Assembly (NCBI GenBank): GCA_900299005.1
Contig: OMID01000067.1
Coordinates: forward strand, 1 to 64,000
Direction: 5' to 3'
Source: Oxalobacteraceae bacterium
GTDB taxonomy: Bacteria > Pseudomonadota > Gammaproteobacteria > Burkholderiales > Burkholderiaceae_D
DNA length: 64,000 nucleotides
Position 1 is the first letter of the stretch. Every line of letters starts with the position of its first letter. Shown one piece after another: positions 1-8,211 of this stretch. A program made the position numbers and the translations under genes. The notes beneath the pieces were generated by a model. That model was not told where the DNA came from. It did not search any database and saw nothing but the letters and a program-made list of their open reading frames with translations.

Positions 1-44
1 CCAAGTCGACATTGCCATAGCACTGCCTGAATACGAATCCTGCC

Positions 45-1205
45 ATGCCAGACCTCTTCAGTCCATTCACGCTCAAGGGTGTGACTCTGCGTAACCGCAT
101 TGCGATGTCGCCCATGACACAGCACCGTGCAATCGACGGGCACATCAGTGATTTCCACATCATGCTGGCGGGCTCGCGAGCGGCTGGTGGCTTTGGCTTG
201 GTATTTCCCGAGCAGATTGCCATCACGCCCGACGGACGCACCAGCGTCAGTTGCGCGGGCATCTGGGACGATGCTCATGTCGCGGGACTCTCGCGCCTTA
301 CAAGGCTGGTCAAAGAAATGGGTGCAGTTCCGGCTATTCAGCTCGGACACACCGGACGAAAGGGGAGCGAGTGTCCGCCCTGGGAGGGACGTCGGCAGCT
401 GCCGCCGGATGATCCCAGAGGCTGGCCGGTGCGAGGGACCTCTGATGTGCCCTACGGTGGCGTGCGACCTTACCCGGTCCATGCACTCACCGTGGATGAA
501 ATCCGTGCCCTGCATCGCGCCTACACGGAGGCAGCGCTTCGCGCACTGGAGGCCGGTTTCGAATGGCTTGAGCTTCACTTTGCGCACGGCTATCTGGGGG
601 CGAGTTTCCTCTCACCGCTTGCCAACCGACGAACTGATGCCTATGGCGGATCGCTCGAAAACCGCCTGCGTTTTCATCTTGAGGCGATTGATGCCGTGCG
701 TGCCGTATGGCCCGAGCGATTACCGCTGACGATGCGGCTCGGCGCTGACGATCTGAATCCCGCCGGCTTGCAATTTGACGATTCGGTCGCTGCTGTTGCG
801 CTGATGAAGGAGCGGGGTCTTGATCTTGCCGATCTCAGCTGGGGCTTCAATACTGACGAGATGGAACCCAAGCCATTCGCCGAACTCGCGGCGATGGTGT
901 CACGCGCTGAACGGGTGCGACGTGAAGTCGGTATCCCTGTGGCCACTAGCTGGAATCTCGGGCTGCCGGCGGTCGCTGATCGCGTCGTCAGCGAGGGCGC
1001 TGTCGATCTTGTGATGCTGGGCCGTCCAGCGCTGTCCAACCCGCACTGGCCGCTTTGGGCCGCGCGCGAACTTGCCCATGCGGATCCATGGTCGTTATTG
1101 CCGCAAGATTGGGCTTGGTGGCTGCGCAATTTCCGCGCACACCCCGAATGCATCGGCTGGCCTCTGTCTACGCAGGACGTCCAGATCGAGCGTGAAGCTG
1201 GGTAA
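45..1205 (+). CDS. NADH:flavin oxidoreductase, Old Yellow Enzyme family
   Basis: A 386-residue FMN-binding TIM-barrel ene-reductase of the Old Yellow Enzyme family, expected to reduce activated C=C bonds with NAD(P)H in the cytoplasm. Seen: an N-terminal 'LFSPFTLKGVTLRNRIAMSP' start, the 'QLGHTGRKG' segment, the His-x-x-His substrate site in 'ELHFAHGYL', the 'SPLANRRTDAYGGSLENR' signature and a C-terminal 'MLGRPALSNPHW' phosphate-binding strand. Length fits the family. The position that is Cys in YqjM/XenA-type enzymes ('MCQYSA') is Thr here ('MTQHRA'), as in classical OYEs, so its flavin tuning may differ from the second OYE at 44 kb. It stands alone before the efflux genes; substrate unknown. 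Confidence 0.9.
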   Translation: MPDLFSPFTLKGVTLRNRIAMSPMTQHRAIDGHISDFHIMLAGSRAAGGFGLVFPEQIAITPDGRTSVSCAGIWDDAHVAGLSRLTRLVKEMGAVPAIQLGHTGRKGSECPPWEGRRQLPPDDPRGWPVRGTSDVPYGGVRPYPVHALTVDEIRALHRAYTEAALRALEAGFEWLELHFAHGYLGASFLSPLANRRTDAYGGSLENRLRFHLEAIDAVRAVWPERLPLTMRLGADDLNPAGLQFDDSVAAVALMKERGLDLADLSWGFNTDEMEPKPFAELAAMVSRAERVRREVGIPVATSWNLGLPAVADRVVSEGAVDLVMLGRPALSNPHWPLWAARELAHADPWSLLPQDWAWWLRNFRAHPECIGWPLSTQDVQIEREAG

Positions 1206-1415
1206 ATAGCGGTTCACCGGGGTTGTCCCCGACCTTCGCCGCGCAGTGTGCCGCCTGCGCTACGGCGCCGGCACTCGACCTACTGAAAACTTTTCCGGAT
1301 TCTGAGATAATCCGCCGCGAATTCCTGACAAAAACCTGACAAAGTGCTTCGCCCGCCCTTAACTTACATTTTTTCAAAATTGAAACTCCGTCAATCTGCG
1401 CGTCTACCGGGCCTG

Positions 1416-2672
1416 ATGAACCGTCCCCGAGGTGTTTTGCGTCCTTGCATGGCAGGCCTGTGTCTCTTGGTATCCATGAGTCTGGCAAGGGCAGAGGCCA
1501 CTGCCACTTTCACCATTGATCAGCTGGTGACATTTGTGCTGGCCAACAGCCCGGCGCTGGAAGCTGGAAGACGCACGGTGGAATTGGCCACCGCAGGCGT
1601 CACAACGGCCAGTGCCTTGCCGAATCCTCGCTTCGAGCTGGACGGCGGGCGCGCTAGCGCCGGCAGCACCAGCTCGGCTGGCACTCTGACCTCGATAGGG
1701 GTGAGTCAGCTGATTGAGAACCCGGCGCTCAGGAGCGCCCGCATCAACACGTCGCTCTATGACGAGCAGTCCAGCCTGCAGTCGCTCAGGCAGACGCGCA
1801 ATGATCTGGTCTCGCAGGTGCGGGTACGGGCCTATGAATACCTGCTGCGCAAGGAAGAAGCGCTGGCCGCCGCTGACGCACTGGAGCTTCTGGAGCAAAT
1901 ACGTGAGCGCGTGGAGCTGCGCGTCGAGACGGGTGAGGCGGGCAAATACGAGCTGATCAAAGCCGATGCCGAGATCGTGAATGCGCGACAGCGCGAACAG
2001 ACCGCGAGGCTTCAGATCTCTCAAGCCGCAATATCGATCAATCGCCTTGCCTCGGGTCGCTTGCCTGCTGGCTGGACGCTCGCCGCACAACTTTCCGAGA
2101 GTCTCATTGTGCCGCCTCTGGAAACGCTCAAAGAGACGGCCTTGCGCGAGAACCCCGAACTGCGCGTGCTCGAGGCCGAACTCGAGCGCCATCAGTCGCG
2201 CATCAGCGAGGCCGTTGCCAGTCGACTGCCGGGTGTGGAGTTTCGGGCGCGACAAGCCCGCGAGCCCGATGTTCGTCACGACATCGTTGGGTTCAGTGTG
2301 CAGATTCCGCTGCTGGATCAGAAGCGCGGACCTCGGGCGGAGGCCATCGCCGAACGCGAACGAACCCTCGCGCGGTTGGAGGGGCGGCGCGCAGAGTTGA
2401 TGCAGCAGCTTGAGCTGGCATCCAACTCTGTCGAGATTGCCCGCGTGCGTATCAAGGCCTTGTCCGAAGGCGCGATGCGCGATGCGGAAGCAGCGCTGCG
2501 AGTGGCCGAGGCAGCATATCGCTTTGGCGAACGCGGGATTCTTGAAGTGCTCGATGCACAGGGAGTATTACGTGCCGTGCGTCAGGATCTGCTGCTGGCG
2601 CGGTATCAGTTGCAGGCCTCGCTGACCGAGCTTGAGACACTCGCAGGTCGGTATGCCGATCTTCGCGAATGA
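1416..2672 (+). CDS. TolC/CzcC-family outer-membrane efflux channel
   Basis: Outer-membrane channel component of a tripartite RND efflux pump, 418 residues from the ATG at 1416. That start gives a clean Sec signal peptide (hydrophobic 'LCLLVSMSLARAEA'); an in-frame GTG at 1344 would add 24 residues and bury the signal. Two OEP repeats are visible as long alpha-helical, Glu/Arg/Ala-rich stretches (about residues 25-215 and 225-410) with the 'NPELRVLEAELERHQ' type motif and the late 'AYRFGERGILEVLDAQ' segment typical of CzcC/CusC. It is first of three co-directional genes with the adaptor and pump. Family is certain, transported substrate is not. Confidence 0.88.
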   Translation: MNRPRGVLRPCMAGLCLLVSMSLARAEATATFTIDQLVTFVLANSPALEAGRRTVELATAGVTTASALPNPRFELDGGRASAGSTSSAGTLTSIGVSQLIENPALRSARINTSLYDEQSSLQSLRQTRNDLVSQVRVRAYEYLLRKEEALAAADALELLEQIRERVELRVETGEAGKYELIKADAEIVNARQREQTARLQISQAAISINRLASGRLPAGWTLAAQLSESLIVPPLETLKETALRENPELRVLEAELERHQSRISEAVASRLPGVEFRARQAREPDVRHDIVGFSVQIPLLDQKRGPRAEAIAERERTLARLEGRRAELMQQLELASNSVEIARVRIKALSEGAMRDAEAALRVAEAAYRFGERGILEVLDAQGVLRAVRQDLLLARYQLQASLTELETLAGRYADLRE

Positions 2673-2727
2673 TCAGATACTCATGAGCAGAGAACACAAA
2701 AGTCTATTGTCGATTGTCCGCACACCT

Positions 2728-3897
2728 ATGAAAAAAACCTCTTCTCGCCAAACCCTCGCTGTCATGCTGCTTGGCCTGACCTTTCTTGCCGTCGGCTGCG
2801 GAAAGACCGGCACTGAAGTGAAAAAGCCACCCGCGCAAAACGCGCAGCGGACCGACCCCATGGAGGTGCAACTGACGCCAGATATGGACAAGCATTTTCA
2901 TACCGAGCCTGCCGCCATGGCCGAGGTCTCGCTCATTCAGAAAGTCGCTGGCCGCATTGAAGCCAATGAGCAGCGAACCATGCGCATTGGCGCGTCGGTG
3001 ACGGGACGAATCACGCAAGTGCTGGCCGAGGTCGGCGACCGGGTAAAGGCTGGCCAAGCGCTGGCTCGTCTCTCCAGCCCTGAGCTTACGGCAGCTCAGT
3101 TGTCGTTCTTGCGCGCGCTGTCGGCGACCAAATTGGCTGAGCGATCGGTGGAGCGTGCTCAGCAGCTCGTGACCGCCGATGTCATCGGCAGCGCAGAATT
3201 GCATCGTCGCGAGGTCGAACTCTCCGTGGCGCGTGCTGAATTACGTGCGGCCACCGATCAGCTTCGCTTGATTGGCCTGGGCGATCAGATGATCGAACGT
3301 CTGCGTGAGACTGGTGCGCTCGCTTCTGAGGTGGCGATCACGGCCTCTCGCACCGGTGTCGTGGTGGAGCGAAAAGTCAGTCAAGGCCAGGTCGCGCAGC
3401 CTGGTGATCCGCTGTTCACCGTTGCTGATCTTTCCAATGTGTGGGTGGTGGGGGCCTTGCCGGAACAAGATGCCAACTCCGTCCAGCTCAATCAGCAGGT
3501 CGAGGTCGAAGTTCCCGCACTCGGCGCGCAGAAACTCAAAGGGCGCATTGTCTTCGTCAGCGACACGGTGCAGCAGGATACGCGCACGGTACCGATTCGC
3601 ACGGCGGTAGATAACCCTCGTTTCGAGCTCAAGCCACAAATGCTGGCAACCCTTCATCTGAATGGCACCTATGTGAAGCAGCTGGCTGTCCCTGCAGAGG
3701 CCGTAGTGCGTGAGAACGACAAAGACTATGTCTTTGTGCGAGTGGGCGAACATCGTTATCGCCTGACAGAAGTCCAGCTCGATCCCGCCGCAGGCGCGCT
3801 CAGACCCGTTCGCAAGGGAATTGACGTGGGTACACCGGTGGTGGTCGACGGCAGCTTTCATTTGAACAGCCAGCGCAAGCGCGCCGAGCTGGAGTAA
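2728..3897 (+). CDS. RND efflux periplasmic adaptor (HlyD/CusB/CzcB family), lipoprotein
   Basis: Membrane-fusion adaptor linking the inner-membrane pump to the outer-membrane channel. The ATG at 2728 gives a 389-residue product with a lipoprotein signal (MKKTSSRQ..., hydrophobic core, Cys24 after 'LAVG'), so it is probably lipid-anchored and periplasmic; upstream in-frame ATGs exist at 2632 and 2683 but would hide this signal. Seen: a barrel-sandwich/lipoyl half ('VTGRITQVLAEVGDRVKAGQALARLSSPEL'), an alpha-hairpin, the second lipoyl half ('ITASRTGVVVERKVSQGQ') and a C-terminal beta-barrel region ('VKQLAVPAEAVVREND'). No obvious Met- or His-rich metal-binding N-terminus is seen. The pump follows after 4 bp. 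Confidence 0.9.
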   Translation: MKKTSSRQTLAVMLLGLTFLAVGCGKTGTEVKKPPAQNAQRTDPMEVQLTPDMDKHFHTEPAAMAEVSLIQKVAGRIEANEQRTMRIGASVTGRITQVLAEVGDRVKAGQALARLSSPELTAAQLSFLRALSATKLAERSVERAQQLVTADVIGSAELHRREVELSVARAELRAATDQLRLIGLGDQMIERLRETGALASEVAITASRTGVVVERKVSQGQVAQPGDPLFTVADLSNVWVVGALPEQDANSVQLNQQVEVEVPALGAQKLKGRIVFVSDTVQQDTRTVPIRTAVDNPRFELKPQMLATLHLNGTYVKQLAVPAEAVVRENDKDYVFVRVGEHRYRLTEVQLDPAAGALRPVRKGIDVGTPVVVDGSFHLNSQRKRAELE

Positions 3898-3901
3898 GGC
3901 C

Positions 3902-6900
3902 ATGCTCAACGGGTTGATTCGCGAGGCGCTGTCCCAGCGCCTGATTATGGTGATGATCGCGCTAGCGCTGGTCGGGTTCGGTTTGCGCGCGACGACCAAG
4001 CTCTCTGTCGATGCTTTTCCTGACGTCACCAACGTTCAAGTGCAGATAGCCACCGAGGCACCAGGACGCTCTCCAGAAGAAGTCGAGCGCTTTGTCACGG
4101 TACCGCTGGAGATCTCGATGACAGGCCTGCCAGGGCTGACCGAGATGCGCTCTCTCAATCGTAGCGCTTTGTCGATCATCACACTGGTCTTCACGGATCA
4201 GACCGATGTTTATTTTGCCCGTCAGCTAGTGATGGAGCGTCTGATGGAAGTTCGCTCCCGACTGCCCGAGGGCATTACGCCAGTGCTGGGTCCGGTATCC
4301 ACGGGTCTGGGCGAGGTCTATCAATACACGATCGAACATCCGGACGACGGCAAACGGGCGCTCTCCGAGGCAGAACTGATGGAGCGCCGCTCCGTGCAGG
4401 ACTGGGTGGTGCGACCGATGCTGCGCTCAATCACAGGCGTTGCAGAGATCAATTCATTTGGTGGTTTTGAGCGCCAGTATCAGGTGCTGGTGAACCCGGA
4501 CAGGCTGCGTCACTACCAGTTGTCCATGGAGGAGGTACGAACTGCCATCTCCGCGAACAACGCCAATTCCGGTGGCGGCATTTTGCCGCAAGGCGCTGAG
4601 CAGTATTTAATTCGCGGCGTCGGACTCACGCGCACGCTCGAAGATATTGGCGGCATCATCCTAAAAGAAGAGCGTGGCATCCCCGTGTACGTACGGGACG
4701 TCGCGCAAGTGAAAATCGGCTCGGCGGTCCGTCAGGGTGCGCTGGTCAAAAATGGCACGACCGAAGCGACCGGCGGCATCGTCATGATGCTTCGCGGTGG
4801 TAATGCCAAAGAAATTGTCACCCGTATCAAGCAGCGCGTCCACGAGATCAATGCTAAAGGCATGCTTCCGGGTGGTCTGCAGATCGTACCGTTCTACGAC
4901 CGCACGGAACTCGTGGATGCCTCCCTGTGGATGGTTGGCAAGGTACTCATCGAAGGCGTCATTCTGGTCGTGATTGTCTTGTTCATCTTCTTGGGTGACT
5001 TGCGCTCGAGTCTGGTGGTCATTGCCACACTGATTATCACGCCGCTGGTGACCTTCATGGTCATGAATCGGATTGGATTGTCAGCCAACCTCATGTCGCT
5101 CGGGGGGCTTGCGATAGCCATCGGCCTGATGGTCGACGGCACCGTGGTGGTGGTGGAAAACGTCTTCCACAAGCTCGGGTATGCAAAGCCTGAGGAGAGA
5201 AGCAAAGTCGTGCTTGAGGCAACGCTGGATGTAGCCAAGCCCACCATCTATGGCATTTCCATCATCATTCTGGTCTTCCTGCCGCTGATGACCCTGACCG
5301 GCATGGAGGGCAAGATGTTCTCACCGCTGGCGCTGACCATCGCCATTGCGCTGGCAGTATCACTCGCAGTGTCCTTGCTGCTTTCACCTGCGTTGTGCTC
5401 CTACATTTTGAGAGGGGGCGCCGACCATGACACTCGGCCAATTGCTTTAATGAAGTTTTACTACATGAAGCTGCTGGGCATGGCGATGGCATCGCAAAAG
5501 CGCACCGTGTTTCTAGCGGTACTGCTCTTGCTCGGTTCTTTCATGATCGTTCCCTTTCTGGGAAAAAGCTTCATCCCGATCATGAAGGAGGGGTCCATCA
5601 CGCCAACCATCGTTCGCATGCCCAGTATTTCCATTGATGAGGCCGCGAGGATCGATCTGGAAGCCATGAAACGCATCAGCCAGATACCCGGCGTGCGAAT
5701 GGCTGTCTCCAAGCTGGGTCGGGGCGAGTCGCCGGCGGATCCCTCCGGACCCAATGAATCTGATCCGGTCGTATCGATTGATCCGGCGGTGGAGCGATCC
5801 CAGACCGAAATCGAAGATGACATCCGTCATGCCCTGGCAGACATGCCGGGCGTTCAGATCGTGATGAATCAGCCGATCGCGCAACGTGTCGACGAGATGC
5901 TGACCGGTGTTCGCTCCCAGCTGGCGATCAAGATCTTCGGTGATGATCTCGCCGAACTCAAGCGCCTTGCCGAGCAGGTCGCCTTGATCGTCAAGCAGGT
6001 GCCCGGTGCCCGAGACATACGAGTTGACCGATTATCCGGGCAACAAACACTGACCATAGACATCGATCGTCGAGCAATCGCGCGTTACGGTATCAACGTA
6101 GCGGACATCCACAGCATTATCGAAACAGCGATTGGCGGAAGCGAAGTCAGTCAGCTTTACGAGGGCGAGCGTCGCTACGCGATCCTGCTACGCTATCCTG
6201 AAAATTATCGTAATTCGGTTGACGTCATTCGCGAGACCATGTTGCGAACGGCAGATCATGCGCTCATTCCCCTGGAAAGCGTCGCCAAGATCTCGCTGGT
6301 GGACAGCCCGCCCATGGTCAATCGCGAGACAGGAAAGCGACGCGTGGTGGTCGGCGCCAACGTGACTGGTCGTGATCTTGGTGGTTTCGTGGCCGAAGTG
6401 CAGCAGCGGGTTGATGAAAAAGTGAAGCTGCCTGAGGGTTATTATTTTTCGTGGGGCGGTCAGTTCGAAAACATGCAGCGCGCGATGAGCACACTGATGG
6501 TTATCGTGCCGCTGACGGTCGTCGCGATCTACTTCCTGCTGTTCCTGATGTTCAATTCAGTCAGACTGGCCGGATTGATCATCACCGTGCTGCCATTCGC
6601 ATCCATAGGCGGCGTGTTCGGGCTGGCGATTACGGGCGAATATTTGTCTGTGCCGGCATCCGTGGGCTTCATTGCACTGTGGGGTATTGCCGTGCTTAAT
6701 GGTGTCGTGCTGATCACCTACGTCAGGCGGCTGCGCGAGGAAGGGGTGGCGCTTGATGTGGCGCTGCTGGAGGGCTGCAAGCAGCGATTCAGGCCCGTGA
6801 TGATGACAGCGACAGTGGCCTTGCTGGGGCTGGTACCGTTTTTGTTTGCTTCCGGTCCCGGTTCTGAGGTTCAGCGTCCTCTGGCCGTCGTGGTCATCGG

Positions 6901-7003
6901 TGGTCTCATCACCTCGACACTGCTCACGCTGGTGGTGCTGCCGGTGTTGTATCGCTGGTTCGAACCCCCAGTGGTTCCGGTGCAGGAGCCTCTGCCACAC
7001 TAG
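3902..7003 (+). CDS. RND efflux pump, CzcA/CusA (HME) family
   Basis: Inner-membrane proton/substrate antiporter of the heavy-metal-efflux RND family, 1033 residues, which is the usual length. Seen: N-terminal membrane helix, two large periplasmic loops after TM1 and TM7, and the TM4 motif 'AIGLMVDGTVVVVENVFHK' with Asp412 and Glu419, the residues that carry protons in this family. It also has the 'TATVALLGLVPFLFASGPGSEVQRPLA' segment near the C-terminus. The TM4 motif resembles HME pumps broadly but does not let me assign a metal, and no metal-responsive regulator, MerR gene or metallochaperone lies nearby. The protein starts 4 bp after the adaptor, so the three genes form one operon. Confidence 0.93.
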   Translation: MLNGLIREALSQRLIMVMIALALVGFGLRATTKLSVDAFPDVTNVQVQIATEAPGRSPEEVERFVTVPLEISMTGLPGLTEMRSLNRSALSIITLVFTDQTDVYFARQLVMERLMEVRSRLPEGITPVLGPVSTGLGEVYQYTIEHPDDGKRALSEAELMERRSVQDWVVRPMLRSITGVAEINSFGGFERQYQVLVNPDRLRHYQLSMEEVRTAISANNANSGGGILPQGAEQYLIRGVGLTRTLEDIGGIILKEERGIPVYVRDVAQVKIGSAVRQGALVKNGTTEATGGIVMMLRGGNAKEIVTRIKQRVHEINAKGMLPGGLQIVPFYDRTELVDASLWMVGKVLIEGVILVVIVLFIFLGDLRSSLVVIATLIITPLVTFMVMNRIGLSANLMSLGGLAIAIGLMVDGTVVVVENVFHKLGYAKPEERSKVVLEATLDVAKPTIYGISIIILVFLPLMTLTGMEGKMFSPLALTIAIALAVSLAVSLLLSPALCSYILRGGADHDTRPIALMKFYYMKLLGMAMASQKRTVFLAVLLLLGSFMIVPFLGKSFIPIMKEGSITPTIVRMPSISIDEAARIDLEAMKRISQIPGVRMAVSKLGRGESPADPSGPNESDPVVSIDPAVERSQTEIEDDIRHALADMPGVQIVMNQPIAQRVDEMLTGVRSQLAIKIFGDDLAELKRLAEQVALIVKQVPGARDIRVDRLSGQQTLTIDIDRRAIARYGINVADIHSIIETAIGGSEVSQLYEGERRYAILLRYPENYRNSVDVIRETMLRTADHALIPLESVAKISLVDSPPMVNRETGKRRVVVGANVTGRDLGGFVAEVQQRVDEKVKLPEGYYFSWGGQFENMQRAMSTLMVIVPLTVVAIYFLLFLMFNSVRLAGLIITVLPFASIGGVFGLAITGEYLSVPASVGFIALWGIAVLNGVVLITYVRRLREEGVALDVALLEGCKQRFRPVMMTATVALLGLVPFLFASGPGSEVQRPLAVVVIGGLITSTLLTLVVLPVLYRWFEPPVVPVQEPLPH

Positions 7004-7177
7004 CCCCGCCGCTGAGCGCAGGGGCACAACGGTCTTGTCTTGATGTGCTGTCCGGCTTACGCACCACGATCAGTGCATCGCTAAGCTGGGGGTGGCGGGT
7101 TGTGCGTGGTTGTGGGGTGCATGGCGGGTGGGCCGATTCACGCCAGTCGCCCACTCGTGAGCGGTCCGTCGCGATCC

Positions 7178-7183
7178 TATAAT
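7178..7183 (+). promoter_or_regulatory. Possible -10 box upstream of the hydrolase gene
   Basis: A perfect TATAAT lies 64 bp before the start at 7247. The expected -35 position (about 7155-7160) reads TCGTGA and is a poor match, so this is only a candidate promoter for the hydrolase and perhaps the AsmA-like gene behind it. Confidence 0.3.
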
Positions 7184-7246
7184 GCGCTTAAATTACGCCG
7201 CCATTAGCATCATGGGCGGATGATCACATCCCCCCGGAGACCCTCG

Positions 7247-8197
7247 ATGATGCTCGATCCGCAGTCCAAAGCGTTGCTGGACAAGGCTGCCGCCGCTCAT
7301 GTCCCCGGCCCGGAGCAGTGCGCTGCCCCGCAGGCGCGCGAACTGTACAAACGCAGTCGGCTGCCGCTTCAGCCCCCCAAACCCGAGATGGATGTCGTGC
7401 GCGAGTTCACGATACCCGGAGCGCGAGGGCCATTGACGCTGCGGGAATTTCGTCCGAAGGGGTTAGGCGAGCGACGCGATCTGCCGGCCCTGGTGTATTT
7501 TCATGGGGGTGGCTGGGTAATCGGTGACCTTGATACGCATGACACGCTGTGCCGGCAGTTGTCCCATGGCTCTGGCGCTGCGGTGTACTCGGTAAATTAC
7601 GCCAAGGCGCCCGAGCACCCATTTCCGGCAGCGGTCGACGATGCATTGCTGGCCACTCGGCACGTGATCGAGTCCTATGCCCAACTGGGCATCAACCCGG
7701 CACGCATTGGCACCGGGGGCGACAGCGCGGGCGGCAATCTCGCTACTGTCGTGGCGCAGTCACTGCGAGGGACGCTGGCGCATCCGCTGGCCCTTCAGTT
7801 GCTGATTTATCCGGTGACCGATTTGCGATTTTCTGCAGCCTCCTATCAGAACTATGCCCATGGCTATGGTTTGACTGCGGAGGCGATGCGGTATTTTCGA
7901 GATACCTATGTTCGCAATCCGGCAGATATCCAAGACACGCGTGCCTCGCCCTTGCTTGCGCTTGACCTGAGCGGCATGCCGCCTGCATTGGTGCTGACCG
8001 CCGGTTTTGATCCGCTGCGTGACGAAGGTGCTGCTTATGCCGATGCCTTGTCTGCTGCAGGAAATCCGACGCAGTATGTCTGTTTCGAGCGCCAGATACA
8101 TGGCTTCATCATCATGGGCGGCGCAGTGGACGAGGCAAACACTGCAGTGCATTTGTGTGCCGATTTTCTGCGGGCGCGTTTTGCTGATACCGCTTGA
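7247..8197 (+). CDS. Alpha/beta hydrolase, hormone-sensitive-lipase (HSL, family IV) type esterase
   Basis: A 316-residue cytoplasmic carboxylesterase-like protein. The start at 7247 is chosen because GGAGA lies 6 bp upstream; an ATG at 7220 lacks this. Seen: oxyanion-hole motif HGGGW at residues 86-90, nucleophile Ser160 in GDSAGG, an acidic residue in 'FDPLRDEG' and the catalytic His in 'IHGFI' near the C-terminus, all in the order of the HSL family. It probably hydrolyses short-chain esters or lactones; no substrate can be read from the context. The next gene follows within 15 bp, so co-transcription is plausible. Confidence 0.9.
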   Translation: MMLDPQSKALLDKAAAAHVPGPEQCAAPQARELYKRSRLPLQPPKPEMDVVREFTIPGARGPLTLREFRPKGLGERRDLPALVYFHGGGWVIGDLDTHDTLCRQLSHGSGAAVYSVNYAKAPEHPFPAAVDDALLATRHVIESYAQLGINPARIGTGGDSAGGNLATVVAQSLRGTLAHPLALQLLIYPVTDLRFSAASYQNYAHGYGLTAEAMRYFRDTYVRNPADIQDTRASPLLALDLSGMPPALVLTAGFDPLRDEGAAYADALSAAGNPTQYVCFERQIHGFIIMGGAVDEANTAVHLCADFLRARFADTA

Positions 8198-8211
8198 CTT
8201 GATTTTTCGTT

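Noticed and set aside
1218-1231. Terminator after the first OYE gene
   Set aside because: CGGGG-TTGT-CCCCG forms a short stem but no T run follows on the plus strand.
1416-7003. Heavy-metal resistance island
   Set aside because: Only the three pump genes are present; no metal sensor, MerR, P-type ATPase or chaperone lies nearby, so a metal substrate is not claimed.
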